Shown here: piece after piece, positions 48,566 through 63,500 of the stretch
Position numbering within the stretch: the stretch's first letter is position 1
Layout: each line of letters begins with the position of its first letter
Source: Prinia subflava
Lineage: Eukaryota; Chordata; Aves; Passeriformes; Cisticolidae
Direction: 5' to 3'
Assembly (NCBI RefSeq): GCF_021018805.1
Contig: NC_086257.1
Location: 17,480,693-17,544,692 of the forward strand
DNA length: 64,000 nucleotides
Position numbers and translations under genes: made by a program
The notes under the pieces: model-generated
The model's database searches: none
What the model was told of the DNA's origin: nothing
The model's input: the letters and a program-made list of their open reading frames with translations, nothing else

Positions 48566-51500
48566 GTAAGTAGACTTTGCCAAAAAAAAAAGTTGGATTG
48601 TTTATGCACTCTGAATCAGCTTATCTCCATCTCGTTTATAAGGGGGTAAGCATGACAGCACAGTGTCTTCCAAAAATGTTTTTAAAAAATTAAAGTGACT
48701 TGCACAGTAAGATACTTGTTCCCATGACAAGCAGGGATGTATATTATGTTTTTATCAGCAGAACTCTGTGTGCTGGTGAATTGTTTACTAATGGAAGGAC
48801 TAAAGAATAGAAAATTTCTACCACCAAAACAACTTGTCTTACTATTCCACTCTGTTCTCTTTTTTCTTTACTGGGAATTCTTCCCCTTTCCATCATCTGT
48901 AAGGTTTTCAGACCAACGGCAAAACCACACTTATTAAAAAATATTAATTTAATCTTCACTTGGAAAGAGCTGGCACTGCACATAAAAAATAATTACCTGA
49001 TAAAGTTTGGCAATATTCTGAATTGTTAGTGAATATTATTTGATTGACACCAGTTCTAAGTCACAGATCTATCTAGAAGCACTAGGTGGTATTTTAGTCA
49101 AATAGGGTGACAGCTAAAATTACAGAAGAAAGAAGAATGCAACATGATCCTTTGCCTGGAGTCCTTCTATATAGCTTTAATCTAACAAAAGAGTATTTAC
49201 CTCGGAGAGGCATACAAAGATGGTATTACCATAATAATGACAAGCATTATTTTACTTGAAAATAACATTAGCATTTTTTTCTACTGGATTGGATTTTCAG
49301 ATGTAAACCACAAGAAATCCAGTGTTAGAGAGACTATTTTGCACTCCAAAATCACAATGCACTTTTACCCAGACAGAAATTGACCTCGGAAAGGAGCCAT
49401 GCATTGCTAAACACTTACAGCAAACTACCCGCACCTCCTGGCAGCTGCCCCCTCGTGTTCCTGTTTACACACTGGGGAGATTTTAGCATGTGCAGACAAA
49501 GAGCAAAATCAGAAAACCCTTTATATAATTAATATTAAGTAAATGAATAGTCTCACTGTTCTCACTGAACTGCATACATCCTCAACAACAGCCAAATGCA
49601 AATATCTCTATATCAGAGCTGTAGTACCACCTACCCTCCTTTTGCTAGTCTTCCCAAAGGAGAGATAGGAGTTTCAGAATTTTATCTTAAACAATGTTCT
49701 ATTTTAAAGAATACATATTTATTGCAATTATTATTCATCTTTCCTTCTCTAGATATCCATCTTTCCTTTACTTAAAAGATATGAAGTGGTAATCAATTAT
49801 TATTTTGAAGCATTGATCTGATTATGATGTCAAGTAAAAACAGAGAAAAGGAATCTGCAATTGAAATTTCCTCATATTTGATATTCTTCTTCTAAAAAGA
49901 GTATAGATTTTACTCCTCGCTAGTCTCACAATGTTGAATGCATTAATTAAATAGCTGGTTATTACATATTCATGTACATTCATTATTGATAGGGTAATAA
50001 AACATAAAAGCTGACTAGTGAAAGACTAAACCTGCCCCACTTAAAGGCATAGATGTTCATAATAATAATGAAATAAACTAATAGAAAACACAGTTTCTGT
50101 ATTATTTGCTTACTTTGTTTACTTACTGAGCTGATTGATTGCAGATTTAAAACACTGTAACAGAGAACAGAGTTTGGCTCTTTTTAAGTCCCAAATAGTA
50201 TAATCTGCTGTAGTTCCATAAAAGTCAATTTCTACCTGCTGAGGATTAAGTCTATTATATTTTTAGAGCCCTTTTTTATCCTTTTTTACAACCATTTTAT
50301 AAGGTACCTCTACACTTCTTCGTACCTGTAGAAATATACAACAGGAGTTGAGAGAAGGCAGAATATAATTCTGTGTCTACATCAGTGTAAGTCCAGTATA
50401 TGCTAACCACATCAGCTCAGCCTCACTTTTTTGGTAGCACTAAGGCAAGAATTATCATTTAATCCTCCCAGCAGAGACACAGAACAATAACTGGCTATTT
50501 TAGAATAATCAGTTCTAAACTACAGCAGCTGCCTGTTTGTCTTTGAAAAGTCACATTGGCAGAGCATTTTTAGTGGCTGTAAAAAGTTAGTAACTTCTGA
50601 CATTGTATCTTCTCTACAGGATGAACCACAAACCTTCCAGTGTTGTCACTGTGTCACCTGTAGGCACTACTTGGTTTATGGCAAGGAGAAAATGCCCACT
50701 ACTGATTTATCAGCTTCTGAGTTACTTTCACTGGCCAGGCAGAACTTTGCCTAATGCTTTTTCTTTCCTCTGATGGGATTCCCGAGGCTGCCCTGCCCTG
50801 CAGCCCGGCCTTCAATGCCGCAGGAAGCCGCAGGCACTGCCGCAGGCTGTCCCCGGAGCACAGCCCTGCTCAGCCTGGCCAGTGGTGCCAGGGGCAGAGG
50901 TGTCTGGGCACTGCCAGCTGCCCCAGGGCTGCTGCCTCTGCGCTGCCAGGGGAGCTGCACAGAAGGAAAAGGGACAGATCTGGGAGGAGGCTGAGAGTGA
51001 GAGCAAGGGAGCCAGGCAGGAGCACACTCCAAGCTGGTAATTATGCTAACTATCCAAGCAGCCACCCAAAATGGCTTTTTTGGAGTACATTTGAATGAGA
51101 GTATAAAACCCAACCACTCCTCTTTGGTTCTAAACCCACTGGTACTACAAATTAAAATGAAGGTAGTTGACCTTATTGTATCTATTATATCAACACATTG
51201 TCATTGTAGGTAAGGGCTAAGTAATATAATTAAGTTAATATTTGAACTACCAAGATATGAGAGACCAGCAGCTAACAGGAAACCATCCTATAAAATTTAA
51301 AGTAACCAAAGAAAAGTATTTACTTTTTTGAAACTCTTATCTTTTTGCTTGATTTATACCATGCAAATGATACATGTATATTGTTTCAATCCAGGCAGGT
51401 CCTGACCCACAGTATTATGTGAAATACAGAATACTTGAAAGCACTTGTGCCGCTGAGGAAAATAAACACTGGCAACAGTGTCATTACAAAGTATCTGCAG

Positions 51501-54500
51501 AGGCTGTAAGTATCTGTTCTCTCTACAAGTTCTCTGTGCAGAAACATCAGCATAATGACCAGGATTGCAATTGCCTGGGGAAAAATCCAGTAGAAGAATT
51601 AACTTTTTTAGCTGCATTGCTTTTGAGAGCTTATATGACTACAGTAGAGAAGAAATATTTACAACGCCAAAGTTAACCATTATAATCCTGAGTTTTCCTT
51701 TATAATCCTGAATATATGCAGAAAGGAACATTTCAGTGCTTCAATATGAAGGTTCGCAATAAACCCAACATAAGATTTGTGAGAGTGTAAGGACTGTAAA
51801 AGTTGGTATTAATTATGTAAAATGGAAAATTGCACAACCGAATACTGACATGGAAGCCACTATGGCAGAAATTTTGGGCTTTCAGCAGTGCCAAGCGTGT
51901 CTGGCTGGCTCTACCAGAGGGCATCTGGGGGAGGTACAACAGGAGCACACACTGCAAGGACATCCCCAGGGATGGCACTGCTCCTTCACACAGAGCACAG
52001 GAAGGGATGATGGTGACAAAATAATTTGAATCTATGTGAAATGCCATGGCCAGTGCTGCATATCTTGTACTAGCAGAGAGGAAAATGGATAAATACATGG
52101 TTTATACAGTCTTTATTCATGGGCATGTGTTCATTTCCATTGTTCTGACTGTAGAGTCTTTAGCAAATCAGTACACATCATACAAATACAAAGCAATCCT
52201 TCAAGTTACCTGCTCAATTTGTCCCCTACTTTCCTCACCATCAACAAAACTGATCCTTTTTCAGTAACAAAACAACAAGTTAGACATTACTACAAATACA
52301 CACATGAACCTCTTCCCCAGAATCAGTCTGCAACTGTCAGCTGTGTTCAATAGCTAAAGCACTGTGTTTTCCTTTAGCAAGTTTCAGACAATTGTTGCCA
52401 TATGTTTTTGCAGAAAACAGGAGAATGCACAGCTCGAGTTCATATGAATGATGCTGATAAAGCAACTAATATTTCACAAGAGTGCAAAATTTTCTCAGGT
52501 ATGTAACTATTTAGGACAACATTCAACAAATGCATTGACAAATAAGAATGGAATGAATATAATACTGTGACTTCATGTAATTTTAAATGTAGAAGCTCCT
52601 TATCATTCTAGTCAGATGTTTATAAATAACTTTTTGTAAGCAACTACATGTTAAAGATAAAATATGTTTATATGTTATACACATACAAACTAAGTCAGTG
52701 AAGCACAGGGAGTTTTCTCCCAGGGTAATAAAAACCAGCATGTGTGTGTAGGAAGGTCCTTCAAGCACCAGAATAATGCCAAGTTAAAATTTAGTTTGCT
52801 TAAGTCCAAAAGCATACCAATAACTTAAGAGGCTAGATACAACTTGTCACAATTTGACTTTCTGTCCTTACTTATTTAAGTATAAAATTGTCCCAGGAAT
52901 TATTAGAAAAAGCTTTATACAACAAAATTGCACCTTAATGTTCTCCAATCTAAAAATGACCGAATTATTTCTGTAAAGTTTACCAAAACAAATATTTACC
53001 CTGAACAAGAAAAAAAATTAATTTACAAAATAAAAATCTGACAGGGATGTAATTATGTCAGAGATGGATCTTTTAGACCTTAAAAATAAGCAGTACTACA
53101 TTTTTACCTATAATACATTTATATATGACTATTACATTGACATAGAAATTTCTCTTATTAAAAAGTGATCACATTGTTTTAAAGCTTTCAGCTGAGGTCT
53201 CTATGCCTGATGTTCTGAAAGACATACCCAAGCTTGCTTTAGTATATCCTATTAACTACTGAAATATTCACCCCAATTTCTGAGATGTTCGGCAGCTGGT
53301 ATTTGTTTTTTGTTCCTAGCTATCTTGTTTAAAGCTGAAATGGTTTTACCTACAGCCAGTGTCCTTCTAGGAACTGCAGTACACAAACTCCATGTTCTGC
53401 ACCTAACAAATGCTGCATTTGTAGGACAATGGTGACACCTAGTTGCCAGCAAAAGTTGTGTGAATGCCACAGAGAACACACAGGAAATTCGCATTTGAAT
53501 CTTTGCTTAGAAAGCAAAAAATCCCTATATACAAATTAATCAGGTATTCAGCCTAAGGAACTCATCTCTTCTTACCAAGTTATAGCAACTCTGAAAAAAG
53601 GATTCACATTTGTTCAGCATACTCCTTATGAAGGTGCTGGGACCACAGCTGCTCTAGAAGGGAGTGTGCTGTTGGTTCATTATCTCCTTTGTGACTACTT
53701 ACTGAAAATGTGGTCACACTCTTCTGTAAGGTATCTATTTGTCATTACTGAGTCAAAACAAAACATACTAGAAATATGAAGGGCCAGACTTGGGTCACAC
53801 CTGACAGGTGAGGGATTGAGGGATTGGTACCACACTGTTCAGCCTCTTTGGTGGAACAGTTTGATCCAACTGACCCTGGACTGCTTTCCTGGCTGGTGCA
53901 AACTGGCATAACTCCATTTAAGCCAGTTGATGACAGCTGAAGATCAGGCACACAAATTTTACTTCAGTTCCGCAGAGACCACATATTGTCCCACTTCCAT
54001 TCTCAAGCTCACTGACTCGTGAAATTAATTTATGTACTGAACTATAAAATTAATTTATGAAAATCCAATCCATGATTACTAGAAAGGAAAGAGAGTTAAT
54101 AGGATTAGTAGTAGGAAACAGGAGTTTGAGCATCCCTGTCAAGCTTGTCTATCCACAGCCAATCCAGCTGGTTAAGCCTGAAGGTAGCACCAAGTGGTAA
54201 CTGGCAGGCACAGTGACTGGCAGGGACAGCAGAACGCTCCAACTGCAGTCCCTGGGGCACTCAGAGTCACAGCAGCTCATGGGGTGAACCAAACACTTCT
54301 GCTCAAGTCCCCATCCTGAAAAGGGGTGAGGACAGCGAGCAGCTGCACACTGTGGGTGAGCTTTGAAGAATCTGAAAATCATCCCCTTCGTTGTAGCCTC
54401 CACTGGCTCTTCCCCAGCTGAATGAGTAATGTACCTTCCTTAATGGTGTCAAAACTACACACAGGGTTTTTCTGAAATTCAGTAACTGCTGGAATGGGGT

Positions 54501-57500
54501 TCACTGCCAAAACCATACCTGGACCAAGGTCATGGATGGCCCCTGCCACCACAACCAGAGCATGTTCCTAAATGTAAAAATGCCTTTGTAGGCCTTGAAA
54601 CTGGAATATAGGGTTAGCTTAGTATGCCAATTAAAAGCAGGAAAGGTTCTTGCTCATTCCCACATAAGAAAAATGAAAACCTAAGGCTATTTTGCATGAA
54701 GTCCTACATTTTTTGGTTTGTTTCTTTTCCAGATGTGTCAAAGATAAGACTTACTGAGGCTCCATGTCTTGGATGCTTTCACCATATATCAAGTGATGGT
54801 TCAGAAGTGTCAGAAATTCTGAAAAGAGCCATTCAAAATTTTAACAAGCACAGCGGTGAACTTGCCCTTTTTAAACTTGTGGAAATAAAAGAAGCTAAGA
54901 GACAGGTTTGTGCATGATTTTTCTCTAAATTTTACCAAAATAATCCAACTGAAGGCAGGTACTTTGTGATATTAAAGGGGCTTATATTTAATAATAAAGA
55001 ATACAAAATGCATATAGAGGGTAGACTCAATAAATAATTATCTTCATTTATAAGGAATTGTTAACAGTCACCTACTACATTTTCAGAGCTCTCAACTGAT
55101 AGTACACATTTTTTTCTTTATCTGCAGTTGCTTCTAAGCAGTGTTTGGCACCAGTTTATTTGCATTCTGTGCTGGCACATGCATCCTAGATCATCTCAGA
55201 TCCTCCTGGGTACTTCCTTTGGCCTTGGCCTGAGGCTCTAGCAGGAGCAGATCCCTACTAGGGGCTGAGCCAAAGCTGCCAGCCTGCACAGATGTCTCAC
55301 ACGCTCCCCAGCCTCTCAAACAGCAGAAGGCATCTCTGTTTTTGCAGGCAATAGGGCCCATTTGTCAGCAGCTGCTGTGTGCTATACGACAGGTAAACCC
55401 CACATTGGAAAAATGGGTAAGAGAACCCAAAAACCCAACATGCCCTTGCTGGAAGATTTCTGCTCATAGGAATATTTGTTTTGAAAGAAATGACTACTCA
55501 GGTTGCAGAAATTCTGTGTCATCTGGTATTCCATGCAAGAATTCCTTTCCTGTGATGGGTTCTCCTATGGATTGGTGTGACATTGCTAGAAAGTAAAGTT
55601 TCTTACTTGGTTTTTAACTAGTGTACAATCCAACAGCCAACACAGACCCTTTTCTTTGTACCTGTATGTATTTACTTAGCCAAAAAGCAACTTCTGGTCT
55701 CATGTCAGTTTGACTCAAGATTTAAACCAAACTGTCCTCTTTATATTTACTGATGGCAGCAATCCTCTCTGCTGAAAGACAAACTTGCACAACATTTAAG
55801 CCACGTGACAAAATGATGCAGACAGACTGCAATCCAGCAGCTGGAAAGAGAACCATCAGGTCAACTCTGGCAAACAGAGAAAAGTCAGAGCTCTCCACTT
55901 GAATTGATCTGGGATAAAAAGTTCTTATATTTGATTGTTTTTCCTTTTTAATCCAATGTTACCTGACCCAACACTATGATTTGGAGAGGTTTCATGAGTA
56001 AGAAGAAGTAGCCACTTTTAGGGAAATGGAAGAGTTTCCTGGAGAGAAAATTTTTAAAAAAGGTTATGAACCTGGACAAAACTGTGTGTGGGAAGGTAAC
56101 GCCCAGGATGGACACAATTATGGGTAGATGATAAATGCAGAACACTCGACAAAAAATGATGCCAGCAGTATAAAGTTCCATTATTCAGATACTGTTTTAC
56201 TGTGTCCCATGCTCAGGAATGCAGGGCTTGCCAGGCTGTATTACTGGAGTCATCTATCCAGACCAGCTTCCTGTCGTGGGCAGTAATAAGTAACAGATCT
56301 GTGGAGGAAAGCACAATAAACCCCGCAGCGTGAGGCTGCAGGCTTGCCAAGGGGGGACACCAAGCACAAAGTGCACTCCTAACAAAAGCAGGACTTAGTT
56401 TACATTTTGTACTGCAAGGACAAGATTTTTTTTGCTGTCCATGAACACACTATGGCTTAATGAGTGCAAAGGGATTTGACATATAGAAGGGACTAGATAA
56501 GTAGTTTTGCTTTCTTTTCTAATCTCATTTAATAGTTTAACTTTCAAGTTTGGATTGTTTTACATAATGTATAACCTAAATATCTCTTCCAGGTGGTAGC
56601 TGGATGGAATTACATAATTAGATATGAAATTGAGGAGACTAATTGCACCAAAGACCAGTTTCAAGATTTAACTCCAGAATGCAAAATCACTTCTAGAGGT
56701 GTAAGTAGTCTTGAAAATCTGTTTATCAAGAAAATATCACATTAACAAATAAGCATGGAGATCTGACTCAAGAAAATATTTATAGTCTTGGTTCATTTCA
56801 TGAACAAAGTTTAAATCCAGTCTTATACATAACTATCTGTTTATGCAACCGGGACATCCATGTCTTCTGAATCAGTTACTAAGAGGACTACTGAAAGGTT
56901 TATAGATTACACTACAGAATTTAACCAGTCTTACCCAAATAATAAATCCCTTGAGAAGTTTCTATCCAGATATTCAAGGAGTTACTCATGTACAACCCAA
57001 AAAGTGATAATTAAAATTAGCACAATTTCCAGCCTAAGACATATTTTCTCAGAAAAGCCAGTACCTGAATTATTACTTAACCTTTACCACAGTCCAAATA
57101 ATAGCTTCAAAAGAAATTTATTAACAAGTATACATAATCCAGCTAAACAGTGCTGCAAACCCAGGTACTCTTTTGGCTTCACTGACCTAGAGCTGAAGCA
57201 GCTGCACCAAAAATAGAGGCTTCCTCTCTCAACTGACCTCCCTGAACCAGCTCAGGAGGGGATCAGAAAAAAGATTTTGCAAACAGAAGGCAGAGGGCAA
57301 AAATGCAGAGTCACTATGAACAGTGGTGTTAAATGGGAGGGGACAGACTGGCATCCATTTTAGCTGTTGAGGAAATGCACCACTGAGTGTTACATTCAAG
57401 AGCCTTTCCTGTTCAAACATTACTCCTTGTATATCTCAAGAATGTTTCAGGAGTATTGATCAAGAAAGGAAAGAATGACAACACAGGTAAATAACAGAAG

Positions 57501-60500
57501 TGTAAGTGTCAGACTAGTTGAAGCAAATCCCTCCATGTGTCCTTAAACCTTAAGCAAGTTACTTAACCTGCTTGAGTCTGAGTTTCCCCAGCTGTCACCT
57601 CGAGCTGATGACTTCTGTCACCTCACCTACTGCAGGAGCACGGCCTCACTCACATACTGCTTTGGTCACACAGGCCTTCTGGAATTAGATCATAAGCACT
57701 TACCCCTGAACTTGCTAGTAGATTATTGTCAGAGATTATTAGAATACAATATTCCAAGAATATTCCATACCTTGGAATGACCAAATTCCAAGGAAGCTTT
57801 CTCATACCTTTATTTAGCTGTGTACTATTAAATGTTAAATGAGGGGGTCAGAGTTGCACCCTCTATTCAACACACATATGAACCACTGAGCTATACTGAG
57901 ACATTATGTCAGTCCCTCTAACCTGGATAATGAGCCTTGACATTATACTTAATTAGATTTCTAAAATACTACTAAGTAGATTTTTATGAATACCTTTTCA
58001 AGTCACAGTCATAGCCCTAAGATCGTGACCCTGAATTTTAAGTCTTCCTTCTTATTCTACAGTTAACTGGGTTTCTTTAGTTTTTAATAAAGGATTTCAC
58101 CAAAACTTTTCTTAAAATCTCTCTTACTTAAAATATCAAGAGGTCTCTTTACCTACATTTGTTGATGCTTTGTAGAACTTTGACAAATCTGCAAAATATG
58201 ACTTGTGTTTACCACAAAACCTCAGTCTCTCCTGGATGTATTCATTACCCCTAGTTCTCTCCTTATTACCATTTTTAATAATTGGAATGGTGGAATTGGT
58301 TTTAGACTCTATAATCTTAAAAAACTCAATATCTGCTTTCTTTCAGCTTTAAGATATCAATGCAGACTGTCTGTCAGACTTGGGAGGAAGGGAGGAAGGG
58401 AGGAAGGGAGGAAGGGAGGAAGGGAGGAAGGGAGGAAGGGAGGAAGGGAGGAAGGGAGGAAGGGAGGAAGGGAGGAAGGGAGGAAGGGAGGAAGGAAGGA
58501 AGGAAGGAAGGAAGGAAGGAAGGAAGGAAGGAAGGAAGGAAGGAAGGAAGGAAGGAAGGAAGGAAGGAAGGAAGGAAGGAAGGAAGGAAGGAAGGAAGGA
58601 AGGAAGGAAGGAATTATTAGAAGCATGCTTGACTTATTCTGTTAGCAGGAAGGTATTAGGATGTAGGATGTGAGCTTGTCCATTATTTCTAAATAACAAG
58701 GAGCTCTTTTGCATTTTTGACTCCAGCGTGTAGCTAAATGTGAGGCAAAAGCATTTCAGAATCTTCAGGCAGAGATCGTGGATACTGCCAGCGACTGCAA
58801 GTTTCCAGGTATGTCTTAGGCACTATCAGTACTGAAAATTCCACAGTTTTCAGTGTCTTTTATTGTCATGTATTGTTAAATTTTCCTCCAGCCTATCTAG
58901 AGGACACAGATACTGTTCCATGTAGTAAGTGCTGCATTCTCACCCATTCAGACTAGGTTTCCTTCAACACACAAATTCACTGCCAGTTACATGCACCTCT
59001 TGTTCCACCCAAATCAGATCTTTCCATACATGTAGTTGTTCTCTCTGTATTTTCTGGCTACCTACAACTGGCACATGCAATTCTTGTTTCTATGAGAAAA
59101 CTGTTGTTAAGTGTCCTGTGTGACAGTAGGTGCTGATGTTCTTTAAAATAACCAAGCTATGATATTGCTGATCATATAAAACTCAAATATATTTTGTTTC
59201 CATTTCATAGACCCAAATACAAAGAGTTCCAGAAAGCAAGGCTATATAACACTTTCTGCCAGCCTTTACCTACATTGAATCTTTTGTTCCTTACATCTGA
59301 AAGCTGTTGTTCTCTTTCAGTTCAAGAAACAGTAGTTGCTGCCATTTGCCCAGGTTGTCCAAGGGATATCCCAAACGACAGCCCAGAACTGAAGGAACTA
59401 CTGAAGGTTTCTACGGAGAAGTATAATTCAGAGAGCAATAATGATTTCTACTATAAAGTTGGAGAAATACAATCAGCGACAGTCCAGGTTGGGATATATC
59501 AGAGATGAGGAACAGACATAACATTATTATCGGCCTGAGCTGAATGTTATCTTAAGTTTGTACTTAGATTTGAAATAATGTCTTTGTCTAAGTGCTGATA
59601 CATGTGATAACTGAAATATTCATGCAATTTTTCCTGTAAAATCTAATCCATATTGGCTTGCCTTCAAAAATGATTCAGAAATTTCCCATCTCTCAAATTT
59701 TAGTTTTTTCTTAAATCGAAATGATTTTAAGAGGATGTGAAGAAGCTTGGCTAAGGGCATTTGATTTCTGTGTATCTACCCTACTTTTTACCTTTGTAAC
59801 ATACCTTTGACTTTTAAAGTATAAAAAATTTTTAGACAGGACTACTCCCTTGATCCACCACACCAATACTCTCTGTGTTAGGCAGTGTCCACCCTACAGT
59901 TGTTGTACGGTCCAAGAAATGAGGCATCTTAATTTCCCTTAGAAATCTGTTATTTTATATACTGATTGTGCTGCTAATAATACTCTAGCTAGATTCAAAA
60001 AAGGACATCTGTGCATAACTTAATACTTACAGATAAATAGAGCTTGATAAAAGACAAGGAATCAAAAGGATAATATTAGTCAGCACTTGCATAAGCCTTG
60101 TTTACTGTCCCAACACATCAAAACAGAAGTTTAGGATAGAATTGAAAATTTGACAGTGGAGTAATTCAGAAAATACTTGGTCATAACTACTCTAAGCATG
60201 AAGTGTCACTGGAAAAGGCACTAAAAGCACACCAGAATTTTTCCAAATAGGTCATATTGTCTTACTGATAATATCTGTGCCTTTTCTTCTTTCAAACTTT
60301 TTTCTTCCTTCTGACTTTCCCTATCATGACTGATATTAGCATGCATACACCTTTAAAATAGATTTCAGGGAAACAGAATTACATGTCTTGCCTGATGTCC
60401 CTGAAGAAAGATATATTATTTCAAGCTCTGTGAAAAATACTAAGGGAACTCATAGCAGGCACATTCTTGAACCCTTGCAGTTTCTCTTTTTAATGTGTTT

Positions 60501-63500
60501 GGCAAATAGATTCATTTTCAATTGAGACCGTTCATCACACACTTTGTTTTACTTACATTCCACTTTTCTACCATCATATTTGGCTCTCTACAGTGCTATC
60601 ACTAATTATATCATCTGTTACTAATGAAATTACTACAGACATTTAATAATTGTGGGCCTGATATTATTCTGACTTTTTCTGTTTCCTTCAGCTTCAATGC
60701 TAGAATTTTTGAGAATAGGAACTGGACTAAATAAGTTACTTGATTAGAAACAGATAAGTTTACCATCAAAATATTTTAATATTGTTCTTCATATATGTTG
60801 GCCAAATGGTTAGGACTTGTAGAATACAAGTAATATAAGCTTGTAGGAATTCATCTTTCCTGTGAAACCTTCTCAATAAAATGCCTTTAGCACAGAAAGT
60901 CTTCTTGCTAATTTTTCAGGTGGTTGCAGGAAAAAAGTACCAAGTAAAATTTACAGTTTGGAAGACAAACTGCTCTAAGAGTGAGTTTGAAAAACTTAAT
61001 GAAGCCTGTACAGCCACATCAAACAGTGTAAGTAATTATAATCTTGACAACTGTAATGTTTGTAATGGACAAATTCATTTGCATCAGAAACTGTAAATGC
61101 TTAAGTAAAATCCTGGGTTCTGCTACGTTTTCAGTAAACTTTTGTTCCAAGAAGAAGGGCAGCTTTCACTGTTTGTAATCCAAGTTAAGAAACCCTGAAA
61201 CTTAAACTGCAGCTGCAGGATCAGTGCTCACTGCAAAACCAAAGGAACTTCCTTTAGATAATAATCAATCTAAGAAAGGAGAGGAGAAGGCTGCTGCCAA
61301 ATGAAATAGTTGCAATACTCCTGACTCTGTGGACTTGCAGCAAAGGAAAACATGAGACTGGATTGTTACTTGTGTGCAAAGGAATGACATTTCTGGAGTG
61401 TGTGTCATGCTGTTGATAGTGGGAAAATGTGTTCTGGACACAGGAAAGGAATGATGATAGGGCCAGAAACCATTGGTAAAGGAGTTGTTTGGGGAAAGGG
61501 CTTTTATCTCCCATCTCTTTTCCCACTATGTGAACAGTGCTTACCTGTGAGATTTTAACATTTGTTAGTGCAGCAGGCACTAAAAAGAAAAAATAAGGTT
61601 TTACTTCAATTTCCCAATTTCCCTAAGATAGATTTCATAAATATTTGATTAAAGTTCCAAGGATTTTAAAGTATTATTAAAAAAATAGTTTCTTTTTCAG
61701 GCCCAAGTCTCTTCCTTTGTGTCTGAAGTTTTGTTGCCTTAACGTGTTGGTTTTTGTTTTGTTAACAGGAATTACTGTCGTGTGACGCGCAGATTCACGT
61801 GATCCCGTGGCAGGGTAAAATCTATCCCCAGGTGAACTGCTCTGAATACCTGGGAGTGGTAAGATATTTCTTCATTACCCATCCTATTAAGCAGAGCATA
61901 GGACAAAGGCAGTCAATAAATTCTTTATCCATTCCAAATTATCCCATATTTTGTCCCAAAAATAAAGGAACATGGTTCTTTTAACAGTCTCATTAATGTC
62001 ACACAACCTGTTACATCAAAGCAGTTTCACCACTGGGTGAGACAATGGCCAACAAGGTGATCACATAAACAACGACACTGGGACAGGGAGAAGTTCTGCC
62101 TGGTGGCTGCTCTTCTGCATTGTCAGTTAAGCTCTGGAGTATCAAGCCCTATCAAATCCCTCAAGTTTCTACTCATGCTAAGTTTAAAAGTCGAAATAAA
62201 AATGTATTTGCTGACACAATAATTATACCCCACAGATTTCCAAAGCATCTGTGAGCCTTTCCATATTAGTTGAGTGGCACCTGCCACAGCTGTCAGTCTC
62301 TGCACAAGGATCTTCCAATTTCTTCCTACTCAGCTCCACTAGGAACTAGTCCTGAATGCAAGTCACTTTGAAAATCTCACAATGGAATACAAACATTTTT
62401 CATTATCAGGTATTTCTGAGGACTGCAGAGACTCCAGTGTGACACTGAATAAAGACAGATTACCCTGCCCTCATAACTAATAACTTCACTGTGCTCAGCA
62501 CCTTCATAACGATATACTCATTTGTTATATATCAACTAATGTCTCTCCTCTCTATTTTCACTACAATATTTTATCCATATCAACTTTCAAACTTAGCTTC
62601 AATCCAAATAACTCTGATTTGCAGCTAGATAATGATCAGAGACTTTAGTGGAGAGAAATGAAACTCGTGTTGGACGGTGACTGTACACCATGTATTCAGG
62701 CTTTGTCTTCCAGTTGCACACTGATGAGGGAGTAGAGATGACTCAATAACAACAGAATGTTTGATATTATCAGCTTTAATCTCTGTGTGTTATTTCCTGG
62801 CAGTATTCTGAAATGCATATGTCAAATCTAGAAGTAAAACATTGAATAGTTATATTTTATATAACAAGATAACACAGATCTGTATATTCTGCCATTTATG
62901 CTACTCAGAGATGTGTTAACCTATAAATTGGTTCTTTACATGGGAGTGTAATATTTTAACATTTGCTGGGACATTTAGCCCTAGAATCCAACTGTATTGT
63001 TCATAAATTAAAACCAGCACATGTTTTGCTCTCCGTAGTAGAATTCCTCTCTTACACTGACAAAATTTCAGTGATACAGAAATTTTTCTTTCACACATAT
63101 AGCTGCTGAGATACTCCAAAATTATTTGGGAGGATGTTTATGTTTGTGTGCTTATCACAGAAGAGAGAATTATTTAGCTTAGATTTTAGTTTAAACATCT
63201 GCTAAATGATTCATGTACTGCAATGAGCCAGCTTCTGAATTTCCCACATCTGAAGCAATTGTTGTGTTTTATGTAACAAATGTGGCTACTGTTGCAATGT
63301 TTTTAGCTACTCTACGCCAGGCGGCCTCCTGGATTCACACCTTTCCGGAGCACTCCTGGACTCACACCTTTCCGGAGCACTCTCGATCTAAGCGAGGAAG
63401 TTTCACATGCTGATAAAAATGAAGGAGAAAGTCAAAGCCCTAGCACGGACACGGGGAAAGACGATGGACAGGAACCTGAAGGCAAAGGTGAACCTGAGCA

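Noticed and set aside
50751..51113. Overlapping open frames of 114-120 codons on both strands in KNG1 intron 1
   Set aside because: Open only because the islet is GC-rich and stop-poor; no domain, no start context, no conserved motif.
58205..58645. Gly/Arg/Glu/Lys-rich open frame
   Set aside because: Translation of the GGAA microsatellite inside a KNG1 intron.
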